Shown here piece after piece: positions 1-5,220 of a stretch of 6,089 nucleotides of DNA. The translations under genes were made by a program, and so were the position numbers. The notes under the pieces are model-generated. The model saw only the letters and a program-made list of their open reading frames with translations, searched no databases and was not told the origin of the DNA. Source of the DNA: Acidimicrobiia bacterium (GTDB taxonomy: Bacteria; Actinomycetota; Acidimicrobiia; IMCC26256; JAENVU01); NCBI GenBank assembly GCA_016650415.1, contig JAENVU010000355.1, positions 1 through 6,089 on the forward strand, read 5' to 3'. Numbering within the stretch: position 1 is the first letter of the stretch; every line of letters begins with the position of its first letter.

Positions 1-405
1 CCCGTCGACGCGTACGCCGAAGAACCGACCGAGTTCGTGCGTGCGCTCCGCCCACGGCCCGGGCTCGGTGGCGGTCACGAGGGCAGTGAGTTCGACGAGA
101 TCATCGGCGCCGAGCGCGCGTGCGGCTGTCATTTCCGATTCCGGCCGCCGGTCGAGGACCATTTGGTGCACGGCGACCGTACCGAGCGGGTTCCAACCCC
201 GGACCGGTTCGAGCGGCGGGAGCAGGAGCGCGGGTCCGGTGGACAGCGTCGCGAGCGCGTCCCATGCCGCGTCGTCGGGCTCGTCCGGTAGCCCGGAGAA
301 CACGGAAAACTCGGGTCGGTAGCGACAGGCCCGCGCGTCGCCCTCGGCTACGTTGGCCTGCGGCCCGGTCAGGGCGTGCCAGACCGGGTTGTCGAGTGGA
401 TTCAC
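1..405 (-). CDS. GNAT-family N-acetyltransferase (FR47-like), 3'-truncated by window edge
   Basis: Read on the minus strand from a GTG at 405-403, the frame stays open for 135 codons to the left edge, so the C-terminus is missing. The protein begins VNPLDNPVWHALTGPQANVAE and continues through a Pro/Leu-rich middle (GPALLLPPLEPV, about residues 68-79) to ELTALVTATEPGPWAERTHELGRFFGVRVDG at the edge. The N-terminal 'NPLDNPVWHALTGP' and the later 'TEPGPW..RTHELGRFFGVR' are what I recall from FR47-like GNAT acetyltransferases, which move an acetyl group from acetyl-CoA to an amine. The acetyl-CoA-binding motif would lie beyond the window, so it cannot be confirmed here. The start is well placed: GAGGA lies 7 nt upstream and an in-frame TGA precedes it with no other start codon between. 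The acceptor substrate is unknown. It is transcribed divergently from the PAP2 gene. Confidence 0.75.
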   Translation of the reverse strand, partial: MNPLDNPVWHALTGPQANVAEGDARACRYRPEFSVFSGLPDEPDDAAWDALATLSTGPALLLPPLEPVRGWNPLGTVAVHQMVLDRRPESEMTAARALGADDLVELTALVTATEPGPWAERTHELGRFFGVRVDG

Positions 406-412
406 CCACTGA

Positions 413-417
413 TCCTC
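413..417 (-). promoter_or_regulatory. Shine-Dalgarno site of the GNAT gene
   Basis: GAGGA on the minus strand, 7 nt before the GTG at 405. It decides the start, since no ATG lies between this site and the upstream in-frame stop. Confidence 0.6.
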
Positions 418-449
418 GCAGTTCCTGACGGGTGGAAGGTGCCGATTTC

Positions 450-494
450 ATGACGTCGACCGCAGCAACCGTCGACGCCCGTCGTCGATCGTGA
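450..494 (+). other. possible 14-codon leader ORF coupled to the PAP2 gene
   Basis: An ATG at 450 opens a short frame encoding MTSTAATVDARRRS and ending in TGA at 492-494. That stop overlaps the GTG start of the phosphatase at 491-493 (GTGA overlap). GGAAGG lies 10 nt before the ATG, whereas nothing resembling a ribosome-binding site precedes the GTG itself. This arrangement fits translational coupling of a leader peptide to the phosphatase. The peptide resembles no family I know. It could also mean that the real phosphatase start differs (for example the in-frame ATG at 560), or that a small sequence error hides a longer N-terminus. Confidence 0.3.
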
Positions 495-1408
495 CGGCGC
501 TCCCGGTCGCCCCCTCTCGGCGTGGTGACCCGATCAAGCAACGTCGCGTCATCGTACGGATGCTGATCGCCGCCGCGTGCTGCGCCGTCGTGTTGATCGT
601 CTTGACCGGAGTCTTCGTGAGGACCAGCTCCGGACAGCGCCTCGACGATGCTGCGTTGCGCGGCCAGGTCGTGCAACACGCGCTGACGGCCCACCGCTCG
701 GACCAGCTGCTCCGGACCATCTCGGTCGGATCACTCGCGTTCTTCGGCATCTCCTTGGTCGGCATTGCCGCCGCACGCGGTCGATGGCTCTTGGCGGTCG
801 GCGTGGGTGCGGTCATCGTCGGTTCGAACGCCACGACCCAGATCTACAAGCACTTCGTGCATCGGCCGGACCTGATCGACGGCGTGAACAACTTGATCCC
901 GTTCAACACGCTGCCCAGCGGCCACAGCACCGTCGCGGCGTCGCTGGCGGCCGCACTGGTGCTCGTCGCACCGGTGCGGCTGCGACCATGGGCGGCGACG
1001 CTGGGCGCGCTCTACGCCTGTGGCATGGCGGCCATGACGTTGGCCGCGGGTTGGCATCGGCCCAGCGACGCGGTGAGCGCGTTCGCAGTCGTCGGGATCT
1101 GGACGTTCGGGGTGAGTGCGGTGCTGGTCGCGAATCGGGGGACGGGCTCGCCCCGAGTGCACGAGGGGTTGCCGGGTCTGGTCGTCGGCATGGTCGCGGC
1201 CATGACCGTTGCGTTCGCCGTGATCCTGGTCTCGACCACGCTCGATACGGCCGACGGGTTTCGTGCCGTCCGGCTGGGCGTCGCCTACGTGGTGGCGTTG
1301 GGATGGATCGTCGTGACCGGCGTCGCGTTCATCGTCGCGGAGGTGCTGCTGCTCCGAGGGGTCAGCCTCGACGTCCCGAGCCGCGAACTCGCCAGCAACT
1401 GGACGTGA
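491..1408 (+). CDS. PAP2-superfamily membrane phosphatase (lipid-phosphatase type)
   Basis: A 305-residue integral membrane protein. PAP2 enzymes remove phosphate from lipid phosphates or pyrophosphates such as phosphatidic acid or undecaprenyl pyrophosphate. The three family motifs are recognisable in order: K120-HFVH-RP (126), PSGH at 142-145, and GWHRPSD at 187-193 with H189 and D193. H145 and H189 would be the catalytic histidines by family analogy. About eight hydrophobic segments are visible near residues 24-43, 77-95, 99-115, 146-162, 167-187, 194-214, 228-249 and 262-287. A basic N-terminus (RRGDPIKQRRVIVR) precedes the first and a loop of about 30 residues follows it. Two oddities are that motif 1 has four rather than six residues between K and RP, and that the usual SR of motif 3 is MT. 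The last two helices extend past the core fold. The GTG start gives the basic anchor; an in-frame ATG at 560 is an alternative. The substrate is not predictable. Confidence 0.85.
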   Translation: MTALPVAPSRRGDPIKQRRVIVRMLIAAACCAVVLIVLTGVFVRTSSGQRLDDAALRGQVVQHALTAHRSDQLLRTISVGSLAFFGISLVGIAAARGRWLLAVGVGAVIVGSNATTQIYKHFVHRPDLIDGVNNLIPFNTLPSGHSTVAASLAAALVLVAPVRLRPWAATLGALYACGMAAMTLAAGWHRPSDAVSAFAVVGIWTFGVSAVLVANRGTGSPRVHEGLPGLVVGMVAAMTVAFAVILVSTTLDTADGFRAVRLGVAYVVALGWIVVTGVAFIVAEVLLLRGVSLDVPSRELASNWT

Positions 1409-1416
1409 CTCCCGCT

Positions 1417-1435
1417 CCTGGCCCTGCGGGCCGGG
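1417..1435 (+). terminator. GC hairpin after the PAP2 gene, possible terminator
   Basis: CCTGGCCC-TGC-GGGCCGGG forms an 8-bp stem with one T-G wobble and a three-base loop, starting 9 nt after the PAP2 stop. It lacks a T-tract, which is common for actinobacterial terminators but leaves the call uncertain. Confidence 0.35.
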
Positions 1436-1448
1436 CCGCTCGGGCCAC

Positions 1449-1506
1449 GGCCGACGTCACGTACTTGGGTGTTTGAGGTGCGGGTCGGTGGCGCTGGACG
1501 TCGGCC
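1449..1506. repeat. 10-bp perfect inverted repeat in the convergent gap
   Basis: GGCCGACGTC at 1449-1458 is the exact reverse complement of GACGTCGGCC at 1497-1506, with 38 bp between. Each arm contains the palindrome GACGTC. It lies between the ends of the PAP2 and short-chain dehydrogenase genes. It could fold as a long-loop hairpin or form two half-sites for a DNA-binding protein. Neither side carries a clear T-tract. The rest of the 1409-1517 gap shows no gene. Confidence 0.5.
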
Positions 1507-1517
1507 TCTTGACCCTT

Positions 1518-2270
1518 CTAGCTGGGTTTGGTGGCTTGGAGTTTGTGGACGACGCGGCGCATGATCGGGCGGGGAGTGAACCGCACGCCGCTCGCCATGA
1601 TCTTGTTCAATGCACCGGGGATGGCAACCGCAGTTCCCCTGTCCATGGCCCTCACCCCGAACGCGGCGACCTCGGCCGAGGTCGGCAGCTTCTTGTTCGC
1701 GACGAGCGGGGACAACTCCATGTCGGCGGCGGCTTGGAAGCCGGACGTCGTGGGCCCCGGGCACAATGCCGTGACGGTCACGCCGGTCCCACGGGTCTCC
1801 TCGGCGAGCGCCTCGGTGAACGACAAGACGTACGCCTTCGTCGCGTAGTACACCGCCATCAACGGTCCCGGTTGGAACGACGCCGTCGACGCAACGTTCA
1901 TGACCTTGCCCGCGCCGCGCTCGAGCATCCCCGGGAGGTACGTGCGGGTCAAGGCGGTGAGGGCCGTGACGTTCAGCTGAATCATTGCCAGCGTCTTGTC
2001 CGGGTCGGCGTCGGCGAAGGGTCCGAAATCGCCGACGCCCGCGTTGTTGACCAACACGTCGATGCTCGGGACTTCGGCCGCGATCTTCGCGACGGCCGCC
2101 GGGTCCGCGAGGTCGGCGGCGATCACGCGCGCGCCGCCGAGTTCCTCGGCGAGTGCTTCGAGCTTCGCCGCGGAGCGGGCCACGAGGACGAGGTCGTGGT
2201 CCGGAGCGAGGACGCGCGCGATCTCGAGGCCGATACCGCCGGACGCTCCGGTGATGAGTGCAGTCGTCAT
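1518..2270 (-). CDS. short-chain dehydrogenase/reductase (classical SDR)
   Basis: A complete 250-residue NAD(P)-dependent oxidoreductase that interconverts an alcohol and a carbonyl. The Rossmann glycine motif TGASGGIG is at residues 7-14, the adenine-ring acidic residue is in AADL (about D53), NNAG is at 75-78, and the structural Asn is N100. The catalytic triad is S128, Y141 and K145 (YYATK), with the normal 13-residue Ser-to-Tyr spacing. PGP follows at 171-173. The pattern 'SFQPGPLMAVYYATKAYV' is typical of the COG0300/DltE-like branch, and the length is normal for classical SDRs. R32, after the second strand (VLVARS), suggests NADP(H) preference. The gene starts 21 bp after the dioxygenase gene on the same strand, so the two are likely co-transcribed. 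A purine-rich AGGGAG four bases upstream supports the ATG. The substrate is unknown; it may act on the dioxygenase product. Confidence 0.92.
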   Translation of the reverse strand: MTTALITGASGGIGLEIARVLAPDHDLVLVARSAAKLEALAEELGGARVIAADLADPAAVAKIAAEVPSIDVLVNNAGVGDFGPFADADPDKTLAMIQLNVTALTALTRTYLPGMLERGAGKVMNVASTASFQPGPLMAVYYATKAYVLSFTEALAEETRGTGVTVTALCPGPTTSGFQAAADMELSPLVANKKLPTSAEVAAFGVRAMDRGTAVAIPGALNKIMASGVRFTPRPIMRRVVHKLQATKPS

Positions 2271-2274
2271 GGGT

Positions 2275-2280
2275 CTCCCT
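2275..2280 (-). promoter_or_regulatory. Shine-Dalgarno site of the SDR gene
   Basis: AGGGAG on the minus strand, 4 nt before the ATG at 2270, inside the 21-bp gap after the dioxygenase stop. It allows the second gene of the unit to be translated independently, in contrast to the leaderless-looking first gene. Confidence 0.6.
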
Positions 2281-2291
2281 GGGTCGGATCG

Positions 2292-3200
2292 TCAGCGCGC
2301 GGGCGCGTCGCCGGCGACGGTGGTGCGGTGCATGGCCCGGCGGTGGCCGCGCACGTCGCCCATCACCATGTGTTGGACACAGCGGTTGTCCCAGAAGGCA
2401 ACGTCGCCGACGGACCACTGCCACCGACACGTGAACGAATCCTGGGTGGCATGGGCGAACAGGAAGTCGAGCAGCGGCTTCTGCTCGGTCGGCCACCAGT
2501 CGGCGAGCCCAATGGTGTATTGCTGATTCAGGTAGAGAGCTTCCCGTCCCGTCTCGGGATGGACCCGCACCGCCGGATGGGCCTGGACCCGGTTCGCATC
2601 TTCGCTGGTCTTCACGGTCATGCCCGCGAACATGTCGTGCACCGCCTGCATCTTCGGTGAGTACGCATCGCGTGCGCTGTGCAGGCCGTCGATGGCGCGC
2701 AGCGCCCGTTGGAGGCCGCGGGAGAGCGTCTCGAACGCGAGGTACTGGTTCGCCCAGAGGGTGTCGCCGCCGTAGGGCGGAATCTCGAGTGCGTGCAGCA
2801 TCGAGAACGCGGGCGGCTCGGCGAGGAACGAGAAGTCCGAGTGCCAGATCCCGCCGAACGAGAACGACTGCGTCTCGGTTGCTTCCCGAACCACGGCGAT
2901 CACCTCGGCGTGATCGGCGATCGGCTCGACGAATGGCACGCGGCTGTACGGCCCGAACCGGTGGCTGAGATCGACCTGCTGCTGCGAGCTCAGTGATTGG
3001 CCGCGGAAGAACACCACCGTGTGGTCGAGGAGCGCGCGGCGGATCTCGGCGACGGTCTGGTCGTCGAGCGGCTCGGCCAGGTTCACGCCCGAGATGACGG
3101 CGCCACCGACCCCGGAGTGCGGGTCCACGGTGATACGCGCGTAGGAGTGCCCGGCGGGCGCGGCCGGCACGGGAATGAGAGGGATCTCAGCGACGCTCAT
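2292..3200 (-). CDS. TauD/TfdA-family Fe(II)/2-oxoglutarate-dependent dioxygenase
   Basis: A complete 302-residue cytosolic non-haem iron oxygenase. It would couple oxidative decarboxylation of 2-oxoglutarate to hydroxylation of a substrate. The iron-binding triad is H120, D122 (WHSDFSF) and H277 (DNRCVQHMVMGD). The 2-oxoglutarate contacts are T147 in GGDTLW and R292 in HRTTVAG. The H-to-T spacing (27) and H-to-R spacing (15) equal those I recall for E. coli TauD (H99/T126, H255/R270). VVFFRGQ (62-68) and RFGPY (81-85) are typical of the N-terminal part. The taurine-contacting positions of TauD (H70, Y73, N95) seem to correspond to V88, V91 and G116 here, from an alignment by eye, so taurine is an unlikely substrate; other sulfonates, sulfate esters or aryloxyacids are open. 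It is the first gene of a two-gene unit with the SDR and is divergent from ino1. The start has little Shine-Dalgarno signal but a leaderless-type -10 box. Confidence 0.92.
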   Translation of the reverse strand: MSVAEIPLIPVPAAPAGHSYARITVDPHSGVGGAVISGVNLAEPLDDQTVAEIRRALLDHTVVFFRGQSLSSQQQVDLSHRFGPYSRVPFVEPIADHAEVIAVVREATETQSFSFGGIWHSDFSFLAEPPAFSMLHALEIPPYGGDTLWANQYLAFETLSRGLQRALRAIDGLHSARDAYSPKMQAVHDMFAGMTVKTSEDANRVQAHPAVRVHPETGREALYLNQQYTIGLADWWPTEQKPLLDFLFAHATQDSFTCRWQWSVGDVAFWDNRCVQHMVMGDVRGHRRAMHRTTVAGDAPAR

Positions 3201-3206
3201 GGGCCG

Positions 3207-3212
3207 AGCCTA
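3207..3212 (-). promoter_or_regulatory. -10 box of a leaderless-type promoter for the dioxygenase gene
   Basis: TAGGCT on the minus strand ends exactly 6 nt before the ATG at 3200, which places the expected transcription start at or next to the A of the start codon. TANNNT at -12 to -7 is the known pattern of leaderless actinobacterial transcripts. A possible -35 element TGACCC (minus strand, 3231-3236) lies 18 bp upstream and overlaps the opposing promoter. Confidence 0.5.
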
Positions 3213-3228
3213 GGTGGGGGGCGTGTCG

Positions 3229-3234
3229 TAGGGT
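3229..3234 (+). promoter_or_regulatory. -10 box of a leaderless-type promoter for ino1
   Basis: TAGGGT ends exactly 6 nt before the ATG at 3241. No clear -35 is seen, and no good Shine-Dalgarno sequence precedes the ATG, apart from a close AGG. The box is 16 bp from the opposing TAGGCT, so the two promoters share DNA and probably compete. Confidence 0.55.
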
Positions 3235-3240
3235 CAGGCC

Positions 3241-4572
3241 ATGACAACTTCGCCCCCGTCTCCCACCGTTGCCCCCGCCGACGGCAAGCTCGGCGTCCTC
3301 TGCGTCGGCCTCGGTGCAGTGACGACCACCCTGATCGCCGGCGTCGAGTTGGCCAAGCGCGGTGACGAGGTCCCCGTCGGCTCGCTGACCCAGATGGGCA
3401 CGATCCGGCTCGGCAAGCGCACCGACGACAACGTTCCGCGCATCCAGGATTTCGTCCCGCTCGCGAGCCTGGACCAGATCGTGTTCGGCGCGTGGGACCC
3501 GTTCCCGGACGACGCCTACACCGCCGCCAGTCGGGCCGGGGTGCTCGACCAGGGCCGCCACCTCGAAGGCATCGGAGACGCGCTGCGTGCGATTCGGCCG
3601 ATGCCGGCCGCGTTCGACGCGACCTACGTGAAGCGGCTCGAAGGCTCGAACGTGATGGCGTCGACGTCGAAGCGGGCGATGCTCGATCAGATCCGTGCCG
3701 ACATCAACACGTTCAAGGACGAGAACCTCTGCGACCGGGTCGTGATGATCTGGTGCGGCTCCACCGAGATCTACATCGAGGCCGGCCCGACGCACCAGGA
3801 CCTCGAATCGTTCGAAGCCGCGATCGACGCCGAGGACCCGTCGATCGCACCGTCGATGTTGTACGCGTACGCCGCGTTGCAGGAAGGCGTTCCGTTCGCG
3901 AACGGTGCGCCGAACCTCGCAGTCGACACGCCCGTGTTGCGTCGCTACGCAGAGCAGAACGGCGTACCGATCTCGGGCAAGGACTTCAAGACCGGTCAGA
4001 CCTTGTTGAAGACGGTGCTCGCCCCGATGCTCAAGGCCCGGATGCTCGGCCTCTCCGGTTGGTACTCCACCAACATCCTCGGCAACCGCGACGGTGAGGT
4101 GCTCGACGATCCCGAGAACTTCAAGACCAAGGAGGTCTCGAAGCTCGGCGTGCTCGAAGACGTGCTCGAACCGGAACGGTATCCCGAGCTGTACGGCGAC
4201 GTGTACCACAAGGTGCGGATCAACTACTACCCGCCCCGCGGCGACAACAAAGAGGGCTGGGACAACATCGACCTCTTCGGGTGGATGGGGTATCCGATGC
4301 AGATGAAGGTCGACTTCCTCTGTCGCGATTCCATCCTCGCGGCGCCGCTCGCACTCGACCTCGTGCTCTTCATGGACCTCGCGCAGCGGGCGGGTCTCGG
4401 CGGGATCCAGGAGTGGCTGAGCTTCTATTACAAGTCGCCGCAGGTTCCGCCGGGTCTCTACCCCGAGCACGACCTGTTCATCCAGCTCACGAAGTTGAAG
4501 AACACGTTGCGGTGGATGATGGGCGAGACCCCGATCACGCACCTCGGCCAGGACTACGACCTCGAGGAGTAG
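3241..4572 (+). CDS. ino1: inositol-3-phosphate synthase (myo-inositol-1-phosphate synthase), long form
   Basis: A complete 443-residue enzyme that converts glucose 6-phosphate to 1D-myo-inositol 3-phosphate using tightly bound, recycled NAD. This is the first step to phosphatidylinositol and, in actinobacteria, mycothiol. The NAD-binding motif GVLCVGLGAVTTT is at residues 18-30, followed by GSLTQMGTIRLGKR (47-60). The family signatures VMIWCGSTEIYIEA (168-181), NGAPN (221-225), SGKDFKTGQT (245-254), STNILGNRDGE (276-286), FKTKEVSK (294-301) and CRDSILAAPL (361-370) are all present, and the Lys-rich segments 247-257 and 295-301 are where active-site lysines sit in the family. The end matches the family C-terminus (ITHLGQDYD). 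The length and wording recall the long forms of about 430-440 residues in Bacteroidetes and some other phyla, rather than the roughly 365-residue mycobacterial enzyme. It stands alone as a single gene, divergent from the dioxygenase and convergent with the exported protein 20 bp downstream. Confidence 0.95.
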   Translation: MTTSPPSPTVAPADGKLGVLCVGLGAVTTTLIAGVELAKRGDEVPVGSLTQMGTIRLGKRTDDNVPRIQDFVPLASLDQIVFGAWDPFPDDAYTAASRAGVLDQGRHLEGIGDALRAIRPMPAAFDATYVKRLEGSNVMASTSKRAMLDQIRADINTFKDENLCDRVVMIWCGSTEIYIEAGPTHQDLESFEAAIDAEDPSIAPSMLYAYAALQEGVPFANGAPNLAVDTPVLRRYAEQNGVPISGKDFKTGQTLLKTVLAPMLKARMLGLSGWYSTNILGNRDGEVLDDPENFKTKEVSKLGVLEDVLEPERYPELYGDVYHKVRINYYPPRGDNKEGWDNIDLFGWMGYPMQMKVDFLCRDSILAAPLALDLVLFMDLAQRAGLGGIQEWLSFYYKSPQVPPGLYPEHDLFIQLTKLKNTLRWMMGETPITHLGQDYDLEE

Positions 4573-4592
4573 GCGAACCCCTTTCCTCTCGC

Positions 4593-5129
4593 TCAGTCGC
4601 CGCCGCCCCCGTGGCCACCGCCGTGCCCACCGCCGTGTCCGCGGTTCTCGGACGATTGGGTCGCGGGTGCAACCTGGTGCTCGGCCTCGTCCTGATCGTC
4701 GTCGACCTCGGCCACGTCGTGGTGCTCGCACTCACCGTCGTGGTTGTGGGCGGCTGCGGAGACCGCAGCACCGTGGCCCGGACCGTGCTCCGCCTCGTGG
4801 GCGACCTGGGACACCGCGGCCCCGTGGTTGACGCACGGCGTCGTGGTGGCCGGTGCGTCGGTCGGCAGTGTGGCCGGGTCGGTCACCGGCTGGTCGGTCG
4901 GGGTCGTGGTCTCGGACGTGTCGGTCACCGGCGGGTCGGTCGGGGTCGTGGTTTCGGACGTGTCGGTCACCGGCGGGTCGGTGGGCGTGGTGACCTCGGA
5001 GGCATGAATCGTTGGGGTCGGCTCCTTGGCCACGCTCGCGGCGGCCACGGCGAATCCGCCCACCGAGATCGCGGCGACGATCGCGCCGGCCACCTTGACC
5101 CTGACTGCACCCGTCGTCCAGAAACTCAT
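4593..5129 (-). CDS. exported Thr/Pro-repeat, His-rich protein with duplicated HGAAVSxxAH motif, function unknown
   Basis: A 178-residue protein with no known function. A basic start (VRVK) and a hydrophobic stretch at 11-34 form a signal peptide or anchor, with possible cleavage after SVA at residue 34. Residues 44-85 hold three 14-residue repeats of the type SETTTPTDPPVTDT, a likely extended linker. Then come C99, NHGAAVSQVAH (101-111), GHGAAVSAAAH (118-128), NHDGECEHHD (129-138, with C134), an acidic stretch at about 140-150, and a tail with H165, H169 and H173 in GHGG repeats. The paired (N/G)HGxxVSxxAH motif flanked by cysteines recalls unannotated small secreted proteins of Acidimicrobiia and related actinobacteria. 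Histidine clusters suggest metal binding outside the membrane, which is inference. GAGGGG 8 nt upstream supports the ATG. The low-complexity composition argues for some caution, but signal peptide, ribosome site and motif duplication together support a real gene. Confidence 0.8.
   Translation of the reverse strand: MSFWTTGAVRVKVAGAIVAAISVGGFAVAAASVAKEPTPTIHASEVTTPTDPPVTDTSETTTPTDPPVTDTSETTTPTDQPVTDPATLPTDAPATTTPCVNHGAAVSQVAHEAEHGPGHGAAVSAAAHNHDGECEHHDVAEVDDDQDEAEHQVAPATQSSENRGHGGGHGGGHGGGGD
4605..4640 (-). repeat. 12-bp tandem repeats encoding the GHGG tail
   Basis: Three near-identical 12-bp units encode GHGG-GHGG-GHGG at residues 164-175 of the exported protein. They give regularly spaced histidines and are a likely site of copy-number variation. 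Confidence 0.6.
4881..5006 (-). repeat. three tandem 42-bp repeats inside the exported-protein gene
   Basis: Copies lie at 4881-4922, 4923-4964 and 4965-5006. The first two differ at only 2 of 42 positions; the third differs from the second at about 10. Each encodes one 14-residue Thr/Pro/Asp unit in frame, so gain or loss of a copy would keep the gene open. Confidence 0.85.
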
Positions 5130-5132
5130 CTG

Positions 5133-5183
5133 TTTGTCCCCTCACATGAAGTTTGGAGGGTTATCGGCGGTTTCTTGGACAAA
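5133..5183. repeat. 7-bp inverted repeat in the divergent region
   Basis: TTTGTCC at 5133-5139 and GGACAAA at 5177-5183 are perfect reverse complements, 37 bp apart, in the 91-bp gap (5130-5220) between two divergent genes. It could be a pair of operator half-sites, but arms this short can arise by chance. No convincing -10/-35 pair was found in this gap. Confidence 0.25.
5138..5143 (-). promoter_or_regulatory. Shine-Dalgarno site of the exported-protein gene
   Basis: GAGGGG on the minus strand with an 8-nt spacer to the ATG at 5129. It is a strong site and fixes the start that gives a full signal peptide. Confidence 0.7.
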
Positions 5184-5220
5184 ACTGAAGTCACGCGGGG
5201 AATGGGCCAGACTGCGCCGC

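Noticed and set aside
101..694. A 197-codon minus-strand frame crossing the divergent gap at 406-490
   Set aside because: It overlaps both the GNAT and PAP2 coding regions in a different frame and has an Arg-rich shadow composition.
1285..2660. Long open frames on both strands (1285-2496 minus, 1473-2660 plus) across the SDR and dioxygenase genes
   Set aside because: They are Arg/Gly-rich shadows in other frames of two genes with intact catalytic motifs and cross real gene ends.
4573..4592. Search for a terminator between ino1 and the exported-protein gene
   Set aside because: The 20-bp gap is pyrimidine-rich with no inverted repeat.
3187..4731. A 514-codon open frame on the minus strand opposite ino1
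   Set aside because: It lies wholly antisense to an unmistakable Ino1 frame, its product is Arg/Val/His-rich with no recognisable domain, and it arises from GC-rich codon bias.
4881..5006. Tandem repeats considered as a CRISPR array
   Set aside because: The 42-bp units are directly adjacent with no spacers and encode an in-frame protein repeat.
5175..5203. TTGGAC at 5175-5180 as a -35 element for the oxidoreductase gene
   Set aside because: The hexamers 17-18 bp downstream (GGGAAT, GGAATG) do not resemble a -10 box.
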